Source of the DNA: an uncultured Oscillospiraceae bacterium
GTDB taxonomy: Bacteria > Bacillota > Clostridia > Oscillospirales > Oscillospiraceae
NCBI GenBank assembly: GCA_934553255.1
Contig: CAKTEZ010000029.1
Span: 1-18,793 of the forward strand
Reading direction: 5' to 3'
DNA: 18,793 nucleotides
Below the pieces are notes generated by a model. The model worked only from the letters and a program-made list of their open reading frames with translations, made no database searches and had not been told where the DNA came from. Shown in pieces: positions 1 through 6,397 of the stretch; the first letter of the stretch is position 1, and every line of letters starts with the position of its first letter. The position numbers and the translations under genes were made by a program.

Positions 1-272
1 CGGCCGCAGACGGCGGGCAGAGAGGAGGTCTCGTGGATGACCTGATAGGCGCCCTCGTAGTCCTTCTCGGTGATCTTTTTGATGAACTCCGGAATTTTCA
101 CCTGCACGGGGCAGCCGGAGACGCAGGGATAGTTCTTGCAGTTGAGGCAGCGGGCGGCTTCGTCGAGCGCCTGCTCCTCGGTGTAGCCGAGGGCGACCTC
201 AAGAAAGTTTTTGTTGCGGACGTTAGGGTCCTGCGAGGGCATCTCGTTCTTTTTCAGGCTCATATTCGGCAT
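1..272 (-). CDS. nfnB: NfnB-type NADPH-dependent ferredoxin:NAD oxidoreductase / glutamate synthase small-chain-like subunit, N-terminal part
   Basis: Only the first 90 or so codons are inside the window; the gene continues past base 1. The protein begins MPNMSLKKNEMPSQDPNVRN and has the N-terminal iron-sulfur Cys pattern C42-x2-C45-x4-C50-x3-C54 (ARCLNCKNYPCVSGCP), as in the small chain of glutamate synthase and in NfnB. It starts one base after the nfnA stop codon (TGATATG), with AGGAGGT eight bases upstream, inside the end of nfnA, so the two are surely co-translated. By family knowledge NfnB binds FAD and two [4Fe-4S] clusters and, with NfnA, couples NADH and reduced ferredoxin to NADP+ reduction in the cytoplasm. 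The alternative, a GltA-type glutamate synthase chain, is less likely because nfnA lies directly upstream. An in-frame Met4 is a second possible start but has poorer spacing. Confidence 0.87.
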   Translation of the reverse strand, partial: MPNMSLKKNEMPSQDPNVRNKNFLEVALGYTEEQALDEAARCLNCKNYPCVSGCPVQVKIPEFIKKITEKDYEGAYQVIHETSSLPAVCG

Positions 273-273
273 A

Positions 274-1113
274 TCACTTGACCTCCTTGAACAGGTTGCA
301 GGTTTCCTCGTGCTTATGACGCTCCCAGTCGAAATACATCTTGCCGCGCTTGAGGCTCTCGTCCCAATCGACCTTGTGGCCGTCGAAGTCGGGGCCGTCG
401 ACGCAGGCGAACTTGGTCTCGCCGCCGACGGTCAGGCGGCAGCCGCCGCACATACCCGTGCCGTCGACCATGATGGGACTCATGGAGACGGTGGTGGGGA
501 CGCCGTAGGGTTCGGTGGTCTTGGAGACGAACTTCATCATGATGGCGGGGCCGATGGCGAAGATCTCGTCGTACTGGTTGCCCGCTTCGATCAGCTCCTT
601 GAGCGCGTCGGTAACGAGGCCCTTTTCGCCATAGGAGCCGTCGTCCGTCATCAGCTTCATGACGCTGGACGCGGCGCGAAACTTATCCTCGAGAATGACA
701 AGGTCCTTATTCTTAAAGCCGACGACCGCATGGACCTCTGCGCCGCAGTCGTGGAACTTCTTCAGAACGGGATACGCGATGGCGCAGCCGACGCCGCCGC
801 CGACCACGCAGACCTTCTTCTTGCCCTCGGTCTCGGTGGGACGGCCGAGCGGACCGACAAAGTCCTGAATAAAATCGCCCTCGGCCTTGTGGCTGAGCTT
901 TTCCGTGGTCGCACCGACGGTCTGGACGATGATGGTAACGGTCCCCTTTTCGCGGTCATAGTCATGGATCGTGATGGGGATGCGTTCGCCGTTCTCATCG
1001 ACGCGCAGAATGATGAACTGGCCGGGTTCGGCCTTCTTTGCCACCATCGGCGCCTCGATCTCATACAGAATGACGGTCGGCTTGAGCGCTTCTTTTTTGA
1101 CGATGCGATACAT
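274..1113 (-). CDS. nfnA: NfnA-type FAD/NAD-binding subunit (sulfide/dihydroorotate dehydrogenase-like)
   Basis: A 279-residue protein of the PyrK/ferredoxin-reductase fold. Residues 1-95 form the FAD-binding barrel with the flavin motif RIPITIHDYD (44-53). Residues 100-200 form the nucleotide-binding domain, with the glycine-rich CVVGGGVGCAIAYP near 102-115. A C-terminal [2Fe-2S] site has C222, C225 and C237 in MCGGCRLTV...FACVDGP. Three Cys in this pattern is typical of NfnA, whose cluster is reported to have an unusual fourth (Asp) ligand. Together with NfnB it makes the electron-bifurcating transhydrogenase that balances NADH, NADPH and ferredoxin pools in anaerobes. The ATG at 1113 is the first Met and follows AGAGGTTACGCT. 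A near-consensus promoter lies about 50 bases upstream, so nfnAB has its own transcript although the Crp/Fnr-type gene lies immediately upstream on the same strand. Confidence 0.92.
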   Translation of the reverse strand: MYRIVKKEALKPTVILYEIEAPMVAKKAEPGQFIILRVDENGERIPITIHDYDREKGTVTIIVQTVGATTEKLSHKAEGDFIQDFVGPLGRPTETEGKKKVCVVGGGVGCAIAYPVLKKFHDCGAEVHAVVGFKNKDLVILEDKFRAASSVMKLMTDDGSYGEKGLVTDALKELIEAGNQYDEIFAIGPAIMMKFVSKTTEPYGVPTTVSMSPIMVDGTGMCGGCRLTVGGETKFACVDGPDFDGHKVDWDESLKRGKMYFDWERHKHEETCNLFKEVK

Positions 1114-1164
1114 AGCGTAACCTCTTTTCTAAAAATAGCGTTAGGTGCGTTTTCGATGGGCTGC

Positions 1165-1193
1165 ATTATATCATGAAGGATTACTTGCGTCAA
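1165..1193 (-). promoter_or_regulatory. Sigma-A-type promoter of nfnAB
   Basis: Read on the minus strand: -35 TTGACG (1193-1188), exactly 17 bases, -10 TATAAT (1170-1165). This is the best promoter match in the window. It lies between the stop of the Crp/Fnr-type gene and nfnA, giving a leader of about 45 bases. The leader contains the short direct repeat AACGC-ACCT-AACGC (minus strand), of unknown meaning. No clear Fnr/Crp palindrome is visible over the promoter. Confidence 0.82.
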
Positions 1194-1205
1194 CCGAATA
1201 TTCTT

Positions 1206-1880
1206 TCATTCTTTGTGCAAGTTTTCCTGCATGTATGAAACAAGCGTGATCCTGCGGTTCTCGGTGCGGATCATCCCCTCCTCGCGCAGCTTTTTCAGCT
1301 CGCGCATCATGGCGCTGCGGTCGGCGCTGATGTAGTCCGCCAGAGCGCTGAGGGAGAACGGCAGGACAAATGTGTTCCGCCCTGTCCGGCGGGCAAGCTG
1401 GTCGAAGCAGCACAGGAGCTTTTCGCGGATGGAGCGGCGCGAGAGGACCTCGACCCGCTCGCTCAGGCGCAGAGTTTTGGTGGAGAGCAGGCGAAAAAGG
1501 TTCTGCACGAGAATGCTGTGGTGCAGGCAGGCGTTTTCGCAGCGCTTGGTGATCTGGTCGTAATTGAGGTAAAGCACGCGGCAGTCCTTCCGGCATTCGA
1601 GCAGCGTGGAGTCGCCGCCAACGCCGGAAAAGGCCAGCACCTCGCCGAACACGCCGCCCTCCTCCAGCGTTTCAAGGAGGGTGCGGTCGCCGTCCTCATC
1701 GAGGCGGAGAAGCTCGGCGCTGCCGGAAAGGAGGATGCCGACGGCGTTCTGTGTGCCATCGAACTCGCAGATGGTCTGGCCTGCCTCATAGCTTACCTCG
1801 CGCGCGCCGAAGCAGTCGAACATACGCGCGCATTCTTCGTTTGTGATGCCCTCGAAGAGCTGAGAACGAATGGGCTGCAT
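1206..1880 (-). CDS. Crp/Fnr-family transcriptional regulator
   Basis: A 224-residue protein with the usual two-domain plan. Residues about 10-120 form a cyclic-nucleotide-binding-like beta barrel (LLSGSAELLRLDEDGDRTLLETLEEGGVFGEVLAFSG is split here by its GE-x-LAFS core). Then come a long dimer helix and a C-terminal winged helix with LSALADYISADRSAMMRELKKL near 180-200. The ATG at 1880 follows a GGGGGTGAAGC ribosome binding site; the longer open frame upstream runs through the end of the LysR gene and is not real. The protein is Cys-rich (for example C17, C23, and CENAC before the dimer helix), but I cannot identify an Fnr-type cluster motif with confidence, so the ligand is unknown. It lies 13 bases downstream of the LysR gene, probably in one operon, and immediately upstream of nfnAB, a plausible but unproven target. 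Confidence 0.88.
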   Translation of the reverse strand: MQPIRSQLFEGITNEECARMFDCFGAREVSYEAGQTICEFDGTQNAVGILLSGSAELLRLDEDGDRTLLETLEEGGVFGEVLAFSGVGGDSTLLECRKDCRVLYLNYDQITKRCENACLHHSILVQNLFRLLSTKTLRLSERVEVLSRRSIREKLLCCFDQLARRTGRNTFVLPFSLSALADYISADRSAMMRELKKLREEGMIRTENRRITLVSYMQENLHKE

Positions 1881-1893
1881 CGCTTCACCCCCC

Positions 1894-2829
1894 CTATTTT
1901 GCCGCTTCCTCAGGATATTCCTCCTGATACCTGCGGGCATAATCGTAAAACGCCTGCGCGACCGGCGAGAGAATGCTGTTTTTGTGCTTGACGATGTAGA
2001 GTCTGCGGCGCAGCGGCTCCTCCTCGAACGGAAAGGCGAGGATCTTGCCGAACTGCACAAAGTCGCGGGCAGCGGAGAGCGAGATAAGGCCGATGCCGAG
2101 GCCCTCGCCGACCATCTGCTTGACGCTCTCGCTGGAGCGGACCTCGACGGCGGTACGCATACACGCGATGTCCACGCCGAGACGCTCCAGGATCTCCTTG
2201 CCGGACTGGTAGGTTCCGCTGGAGCGCTCGCGGCTGATGAACGTCTCGCTCAGAAGCAGCTCCTTGGGAAGACTGCCGCCGACATAGGCACGGAATTTCT
2301 CGGTGTTGGGCGTGATGATGGCCATGCAGTCGCTCGCAAATTCCTGCGCGACGCATTTATGATGCTCGACCCGCGTGCCGCAGAAGCCGATCTCCACGGC
2401 GCGGGCGACAACCATTTCGATGACCTTGGGGCTGTCCTCCATCTGAATGTTGAAGGCGATGTCCGGATATTTTTCATGAAAATGCTGCAGAAGATGCGGC
2501 AGGTAATACTGGCTGGGGACGGTGGAGGCGGCAAGGGTGACGGTGCCGCGCATCTCCTGCGAGAAGTTTTTGAGCGCGGCGGCGGCGTTTTCGCGCACCT
2601 GCAATATCTCCTTGGCGTAGCGGTAGAGCAGCTTGCCCGCGTCGGAGGGATAGGTCTCCTTCGTCGTGCGGACGACGAGCTTGATGCCAAGCTTGCGCTC
2701 CAGCGCGGAAATATGAGAGGAGATGGTCGGCTGGGTCAGGTGCAGCAGCTCCGCCGCGCGGGAAAAGCTGCAGTTTTCCAGCACATAGACGAATGCCTCC
2801 AGCTCCTTGATGTCCATATCGATGTCCAT
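1894..2829 (-). CDS. LysR-family transcriptional regulator (resembles the selenium-metabolism-associated group)
   Basis: A 311-residue LysR-type regulator of normal length. The N-terminal winged helix-turn-helix is clear: LEAFVYVLENCSFSRAAELL followed by LTQPTISSHISALERKLG, residues 10-48. A linker helix and two-lobed effector domain follow from about residue 95 (GTVTLAASTVPSQYYLPHLL). From memory, the start (DIKELEAF...SFSRAAE...TQPTISSHI) and the KEILxxR linker look like the clostridial subgroup named for selenium metabolism, but this subgroup call is weak and no selenium gene is in view. I chose the ATG at 2829 because GGGAGGT lies eight bases upstream; Met5 is an alternative. The stop codon TAG overlaps a G7 run that also forms the ribosome binding site of the next gene. 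Confidence 0.9.
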   Translation of the reverse strand: MDIDMDIKELEAFVYVLENCSFSRAAELLHLTQPTISSHISALERKLGIKLVVRTTKETYPSDAGKLLYRYAKEILQVRENAAAALKNFSQEMRGTVTLAASTVPSQYYLPHLLQHFHEKYPDIAFNIQMEDSPKVIEMVVARAVEIGFCGTRVEHHKCVAQEFASDCMAIITPNTEKFRAYVGGSLPKELLLSETFISRERSSGTYQSGKEILERLGVDIACMRTAVEVRSSESVKQMVGEGLGIGLISLSAARDFVQFGKILAFPFEEEPLRRRLYIVKHKNSILSPVAQAFYDYARRYQEEYPEEAAK

Positions 2830-2890
2830 GCGCGTCCACCTCCCTTTTACGCCCGATCCGCTCCGGACAGAACAAAAAATATTAACTTAT

Positions 2891-2919
2891 AGTATAGCGT
2901 TCTGCGGCCGGTTTGTCCA
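2891..2919 (-). promoter_or_regulatory. Promoter of the LysR-Crp/Fnr unit
   Basis: Minus strand: -35 TGGACA (2919-2914), 17 bases, -10 TATACT (2896-2891). It is placed just downstream of the hemW stop codon and about 60 bases before the LysR start. There is no terminator between hemW and this promoter, so read-through from hemW is possible. Confidence 0.7.
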
Positions 2920-2947
2920 GCTATTTTTCGAACGCTCCGCAACGCGC

Positions 2948-4057
2948 TCAAAGCCCCATGGCCTCCAGAACGCGCACGATGACGCTGTTGGAAACGAGGA
3001 AGCCGCGCGGCGTGAGCGCATAGTTTTCGCCGCGGCGCACCGCGAGACCGTGGGCGCGGCATTCCTCCAGCACCCGCACGGCGGCGGGCGGCAGCGTGGA
3101 GACTGCAAGGCCGCGCGCGGTACGCAGAGCGAGCATGACGCGCTCGGTCTCCCGCTCGCGCGCCGAGGGCGCGGAGCGCTCGGAATAGGCGGTGTGTCCC
3201 GCGAGATAGGCGTCAAGGTCGCGCGCGAGCGCAAAGCGCTCGCCGCCGAAGTCGCTGTGCGCGCCGGGACCGAAGCCGAGGTACTCGGCAAGCGCCCAGT
3301 AGCGGCTGTTGTGGCGGGCCTCATGGCCCGGGCGGGAGAAATTGGAGATCTCATACTGCCCGTAGCCGCGCCGCGCGAGGGTATCCGCGGCGTAAAGGTA
3401 CATATCCGCCTGCGCGTCGTCGTCCGGCAGGGCAAAGCGGCCGCGCTGCTCGAAAAGCGGCGTCCCCTCCTCGACCTTCAGCCCATAGCAGGAAAGATGC
3501 TCCGGCGCGAGCGCGAGCGCGGCGTCAAGGTTCGCCTGCCAGCGCGCCATGGTCTGCTCCGGCAGACCGTAGATCAGGTCGAGGCTCAGCTCACCGAAGC
3601 CCGCGGCGCGGGCGTTTTCCACGGCGCGGACGGTCTGGGCGTGGGTGTGGATACGGCCGATGCGCGCAAGCTCCGCGTCGTCCGCCGACTGCATACCGAG
3701 CGAAAGGCGGGTAAAGCCCGCGCTCCGCAGCCGGCGCAGGACGGAGGGGTCCTGCGCGCTGTCCGGATTTGCTTCGAGCGTGATCTCCGCATCGGACGCG
3801 ACGCGGTAATTCCGAAGCACCGCATCCAAAACGCGGCACAGGCGGTCGGGACCGAGGCAGCTCGGCGTGCCGCCGCCGAAATAGACGCTGTCCGCCGCGC
3901 AGTCCGCCGCGCGCTCGCTCCATGCGGCGAGCTGGCGCGTGAGCGCGGAGACATAGGCGTCCATGCGCTCCTCCGCGTGCGGCAGGGAGTAAAAGTCGCA
4001 GTAAAGGCACTTCGCCTTGCAGAACGGGATATGAAGATACAGTCCGAGCGAGCGCAT
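2948..4057 (-). CDS. hemW: Radical SAM heme chaperone HemW (coproporphyrinogen dehydrogenase-like)
   Basis: A 369-residue protein of typical HemW length. The radical SAM cluster motif is C13-x3-C17-x2-C20 (CKAKCLYC), followed by the SAM-binding GGGTPS at 61-66 and ITLEANPDS near 92-100. The HemW-specific HNxxYW motif is present as HNSRYW at 249-254, followed by LGFGPGAHS. This separates it from true HemN, which has the extra N-terminal Cys ligand arrangement and lacks this motif. Family knowledge assigns HemW to heme delivery to membrane proteins. The ATG at 4057 has GAGGTG upstream and its own promoter. It is divergent from spoVAC. In many Clostridia hemW is next to lepA or hrcA, but not here. 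Confidence 0.9.
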   Translation of the reverse strand: MRSLGLYLHIPFCKAKCLYCDFYSLPHAEERMDAYVSALTRQLAAWSERAADCAADSVYFGGGTPSCLGPDRLCRVLDAVLRNYRVASDAEITLEANPDSAQDPSVLRRLRSAGFTRLSLGMQSADDAELARIGRIHTHAQTVRAVENARAAGFGELSLDLIYGLPEQTMARWQANLDAALALAPEHLSCYGLKVEEGTPLFEQRGRFALPDDDAQADMYLYAADTLARRGYGQYEISNFSRPGHEARHNSRYWALAEYLGFGPGAHSDFGGERFALARDLDAYLAGHTAYSERSAPSARERETERVMLALRTARGLAVSTLPPAAVRVLEECRAHGLAVRRGENYALTPRGFLVSNSVIVRVLEAMGL

Positions 4058-4074
4058 GGTATCACCTCACCGGC

Positions 4075-4103
4075 ATTGTAGCGCATTTTGCGAAGAAAGG
4101 CAA
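4075..4103 (-). promoter_or_regulatory. Promoter of hemW
   Basis: Minus strand: -35 TTGCCT (4103-4098), 17 bases, -10 TACAAT (4080-4075), about 20 bases before the hemW ATG. I see no convincing sigma-F or sigma-G promoter facing the other way toward spoVAC. Confidence 0.65.
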
Positions 4104-4157
4104 CGGCGGATAAAAGCGCCGCATTTGGCAAAGCTATGGCAAAAAGGAGGGTTCGTT

Positions 4158-4595
4158 ATGAACATGACCCCACAGGAATACCGGGACTATATCAAGCAGC
4201 GGTCGCCGAGATCGCCCATCGTCAAGGATACGGCGCTGGCATTTTTGACCGGCGGCGCGATCTGCGTGCTTGGGCAGCTCCTTCTCAACGGCTTCCGTTC
4301 GCTCGGGCTTGACAAAACGGACGCGGGAACGGCGACCTCCATCACGCTCGTCTTTCTCGCGGCGCTCGCGACCGGACTGAACCTCTATAACTCGCTCGCC
4401 CGCTTCGCGGGCGCGGGAACGCTCGTCCCCATCACGGGCTTTGCCAACTCGGTCGTCTCCCCCGCCATTGATTTCAAGGCGGAGGGCGTCATCACCGGCA
4501 TGGCGGCGAAGATGTTCGTCATCGCGGGTCCGGTCATCGTGTTCGGCACGCTCGCGAGCGTGGCGTACGGCGTGATCCTGATGCTGATGAGATGA
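4158..4595 (+). CDS. spoVAC: Stage V sporulation protein AC
   Basis: A 145-residue integral membrane protein. It opens with a soluble segment (TPQEYRDYIKQRSPRSPIVKD). Hydrophobic segments follow around 25-45 (AFLTGGAICVLGQLLL), 58-78, 85-105 and 115-143. The conserved GTLVPITGFANSVVSPAIDFKAEGVITG is recognised by its VPITGFANS and EG-x-x-x-G parts and is characteristic of SpoVAC. By family knowledge SpoVAC belongs to the SpoVA channel that moves dipicolinic acid into the forespore and out at germination, in the inner spore membrane. The ATG at 4158 has AAGGAGGG six bases upstream; the longer frame from 4056 would run over the hemW promoter and is unlikely. It is monocistronic: spoVAD and spoVAE, normally adjacent, are absent, and a terminator follows at once. 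Confidence 0.9.
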   Translation: MNMTPQEYRDYIKQRSPRSPIVKDTALAFLTGGAICVLGQLLLNGFRSLGLDKTDAGTATSITLVFLAALATGLNLYNSLARFAGAGTLVPITGFANSVVSPAIDFKAEGVITGMAAKMFVIAGPVIVFGTLASVAYGVILMLMR

Positions 4596-4598
4596 GAA

Positions 4599-4622
4599 AA
4601 AGCGCGGCTTCCGCCGCGCTTT
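4599..4622 (+). terminator. Terminator after spoVAC
   Basis: Perfect hairpin with arms AAAGCGCGGC-type 4599-4608 and 4613-4622, loop TTCC. It starts four bases after the spoVAC stop. The following tract (CCTCTT) is only weakly T-rich. Confidence 0.75.
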
Positions 4623-4626
4623 CCTC

Positions 4627-4655
4627 TTGCGCCGCGGTGCCGCGTGCCTTATAAT
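4627..4655 (+). promoter_or_regulatory. Promoter of the HerA-like ATPase gene
   Basis: -10 TATAAT at 4650-4655, with a poor -35 TTGCGC at 4627-4632 and a 17-base spacer. It sits directly behind the spoVAC terminator and 35 bases ahead of the ATG at 4690. Confidence 0.6.
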
Positions 4656-4689
4656 ACTGCCATTGAAACAAACGACGGAGGACAGCACG

Positions 4690-6351
4690 ATGTACGAAAA
4701 CGGCAGGATATATATGGGGCTTGCGGACGATGCGCGCGTGGAACTCGCGCTCAATATGTGCAACCGCCACGGTCTGATCGCGGGCGCGAGCGGCACGGGC
4801 AAGACCGTTACGATGAAGGTGATGGCGGAGAGCTTCTCCGACGCGGGCGTGCCGGTGTTTCTGTGCGATGTCAAGGGCGATGTGGCGGGCATCTGCGCCC
4901 CCGGCGTGAGCAGCGAGGGCATGGAAAAGCGCATCGACAAATTCGGCCTGCGCGGAAGCTTTGCCTACAAGGGTTACCCCACGACCTTCTGGGATGTGTA
5001 CCAGACCGGCGGCCATGCCGTCCGCGCGACGGTGAGCGATATGGGACCCGAGCTGCTCTCCCGCATTCTCGGCCTGACCCCCGCGCAGGAGGGCATTCTG
5101 CACATCGCCTTCCGCATCGCGGACGACAAGGGGCTGCTGCTCATCGACCTCAAGGATCTGCGCGCGCTGCTGAACTATGTCGGCGAGCATCGCGCGGAGT
5201 ACCAGATGACCTACGGCAACATCACGCCGCAGTCCGTCGCGGCGATCCTGCGCGCGCTGCTGCCGCTCGAGCAGCAGGGCGGCGACCTGTTCTTCGGCGA
5301 GCCTGCGCTCGACCTGCACGACTGGATGCGGACGGACGCGGACGGGCGCGGCATGGTGAATGTACTCGACTGCGTGAAGCTGGCGCAGAACCCGACGCTG
5401 TACGCAAGCTTTCTGCTCTGGCTGCTCTCGGAGCTGTTTGAGATTCTGCCGGAAGCAGGCGACCTCGATAAGCCAAAGCTGGTGTTCTTTTTCGACGAGG
5501 CGCATATGCTCTTCCGCGGCGCGCCGGGCGTATTGGTGCAGAAGATCGAGCAGACGGTCAAGCTGATCCGCTCGAAGGGCGTGGGCGTGTTCTTTGTGAC
5601 GCAGAGTCCGAGCGACATTCCCGATACGGTACTCGCGCAGCTTTCCAACCGCGTGCAGCACGCGCTGCGCGCCTACACGCCCGCCGAGCTCAAGGCGGTG
5701 CGCGCCGCGGCGCAGGCGTTCCGCGCCAACCCCGCCTTCCGCGCGGAGGACGCCATCATGGAGCTGGGCGTCGGCGAGGCGCTGACCTCGTTCCTTGACG
5801 AGAGCGGCGTACCGGCGGTCGTGCAGCGCACGAAGATCGTCTGCCCGCAGAGCCTGATGGGCGCACCGGAGCCGATGGTGCGCGCCAAGGCCATGCTGCA
5901 CGACGGCATGGAGAAGTACGACGATTTTGTAGACAACCTTTCGGCCTACGAGCTCCTGACCGAGCAGACGGAAGCCGCGGCGCTTGAAACGCAGCGGGAG
6001 GCTGAGCGCCTTGTGCAGGAAAAAGCCGCCGCGGAGCAGGAAAAGCTGCGCGTCAAGGAAGAGGCCGCGGACGAAAAGCGCCGCCTGAAGCTGGAGGACG
6101 AGGAACGCAGACGGGCGCAGAAGCTGGAGGACGAGAAACGCCGCCGTGCGCTCAAGCTGGAGGACGAGGCGCGCAAAAAGGCGGAGAAGGCCGCCGAAGC
6201 CGAGCAGAAGAAGCTGGACAAGCAGCGCGAGCGCGAGGCCGCCGCCGCGAAGAGGAAGGCCGAGCGGCTTCAGTCCAAGATCGAAACGCAGCTTGTCTCC
6301 GCGGGCGGGCAGCTTCTCAAGCGGGGCCTTCTGGGCATTCTGAAGAGATAA
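4690..6351 (+). CDS. HerA-like (DUF853/YjgR-type) ATPase with charged coiled-coil tail
   Basis: A 553-residue FtsK/HerA-superfamily ATPase. Walker A is GASGTGKT at 32-39, Walker B FFFDEAH at 266-272, and a sensor-like TQSPSDIP is at 304-311. Residues 428-533 are an almost uninterrupted Glu/Lys/Arg/Ala helix, surely coiled coil, containing three 11-residue units each with KLEDE (467, 478, 489). The C-terminus GGQLLKRGLLGILKR matches the ending I associate with the DUF853/YjgR group. These proteins resemble the archaeal end-resection helicase HerA, but no NurA nuclease is nearby and the cellular role of the group is not known to me. The ATG at 4690 has GGAGG eight bases upstream; earlier in-frame Met codons at 4627 overlap the promoter. 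No signal peptide or membrane segment. Confidence 0.88.
   Translation: MYENGRIYMGLADDARVELALNMCNRHGLIAGASGTGKTVTMKVMAESFSDAGVPVFLCDVKGDVAGICAPGVSSEGMEKRIDKFGLRGSFAYKGYPTTFWDVYQTGGHAVRATVSDMGPELLSRILGLTPAQEGILHIAFRIADDKGLLLIDLKDLRALLNYVGEHRAEYQMTYGNITPQSVAAILRALLPLEQQGGDLFFGEPALDLHDWMRTDADGRGMVNVLDCVKLAQNPTLYASFLLWLLSELFEILPEAGDLDKPKLVFFFDEAHMLFRGAPGVLVQKIEQTVKLIRSKGVGVFFVTQSPSDIPDTVLAQLSNRVQHALRAYTPAELKAVRAAAQAFRANPAFRAEDAIMELGVGEALTSFLDESGVPAVVQRTKIVCPQSLMGAPEPMVRAKAMLHDGMEKYDDFVDNLSAYELLTEQTEAAALETQREAERLVQEKAAAEQEKLRVKEEAADEKRRLKLEDEERRRAQKLEDEKRRRALKLEDEARKKAEKAAEAEQKKLDKQREREAAAAKRKAERLQSKIETQLVSAGGQLLKRGLLGILKR
6088..6168 (+). repeat. Three 15-base direct repeats encoding KLEDE, period 33 bases
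   Basis: AAGCTGGAGGACGAG occurs at 6088, 6121 and 6154 with identical bases and an exact 33-base period inside the coiled-coil tail of the HerA-like ATPase. This corresponds to an 11-residue (hendecad) protein repeat. The nucleotide identity suggests recent unit duplication. Confidence 0.85.
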
Positions 6352-6356
6352 AACGA

Positions 6357-6382
6357 AAAGGCGCGCCGAACGGCGCGCCTTT
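6357..6382. terminator. Bidirectional terminator between converging genes
   Basis: Perfect 11-base arms AAAGGCGCGCC (6357-6367) and its complement (6372-6382), loop GAAC. It lies six bases after the HerA-like stop and 15 bases before the alcohol dehydrogenase stop. On the minus strand it is followed by TTTTCGTTTT, on the plus strand by TTTCTC, so it probably serves both genes. Confidence 0.85.
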
Positions 6383-6397
6383 CTCATCCAAAAATAT

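Noticed and set aside
1114..1164. Riboswitch or Fnr-box in the nfnA leader
   Set aside because: The leader is too short for a known riboswitch and shows only a short AACGC direct repeat, with no TTGAT-N4-ATCAA-like palindrome.
4058..4157. Possible sigma-F/G forespore promoter for spoVAC
   Set aside because: Nothing matches both the -35 and -10 elements with correct spacing; GGATAAAAG alone is too weak.
4534..6387. 617-codon minus-strand open frame opposite the HerA-like gene
   Set aside because: It is an antisense shadow typical of GC-rich DNA: Arg/His/Leu-rich, with no motifs, and the plus strand has clear Walker motifs and a ribosome binding site.
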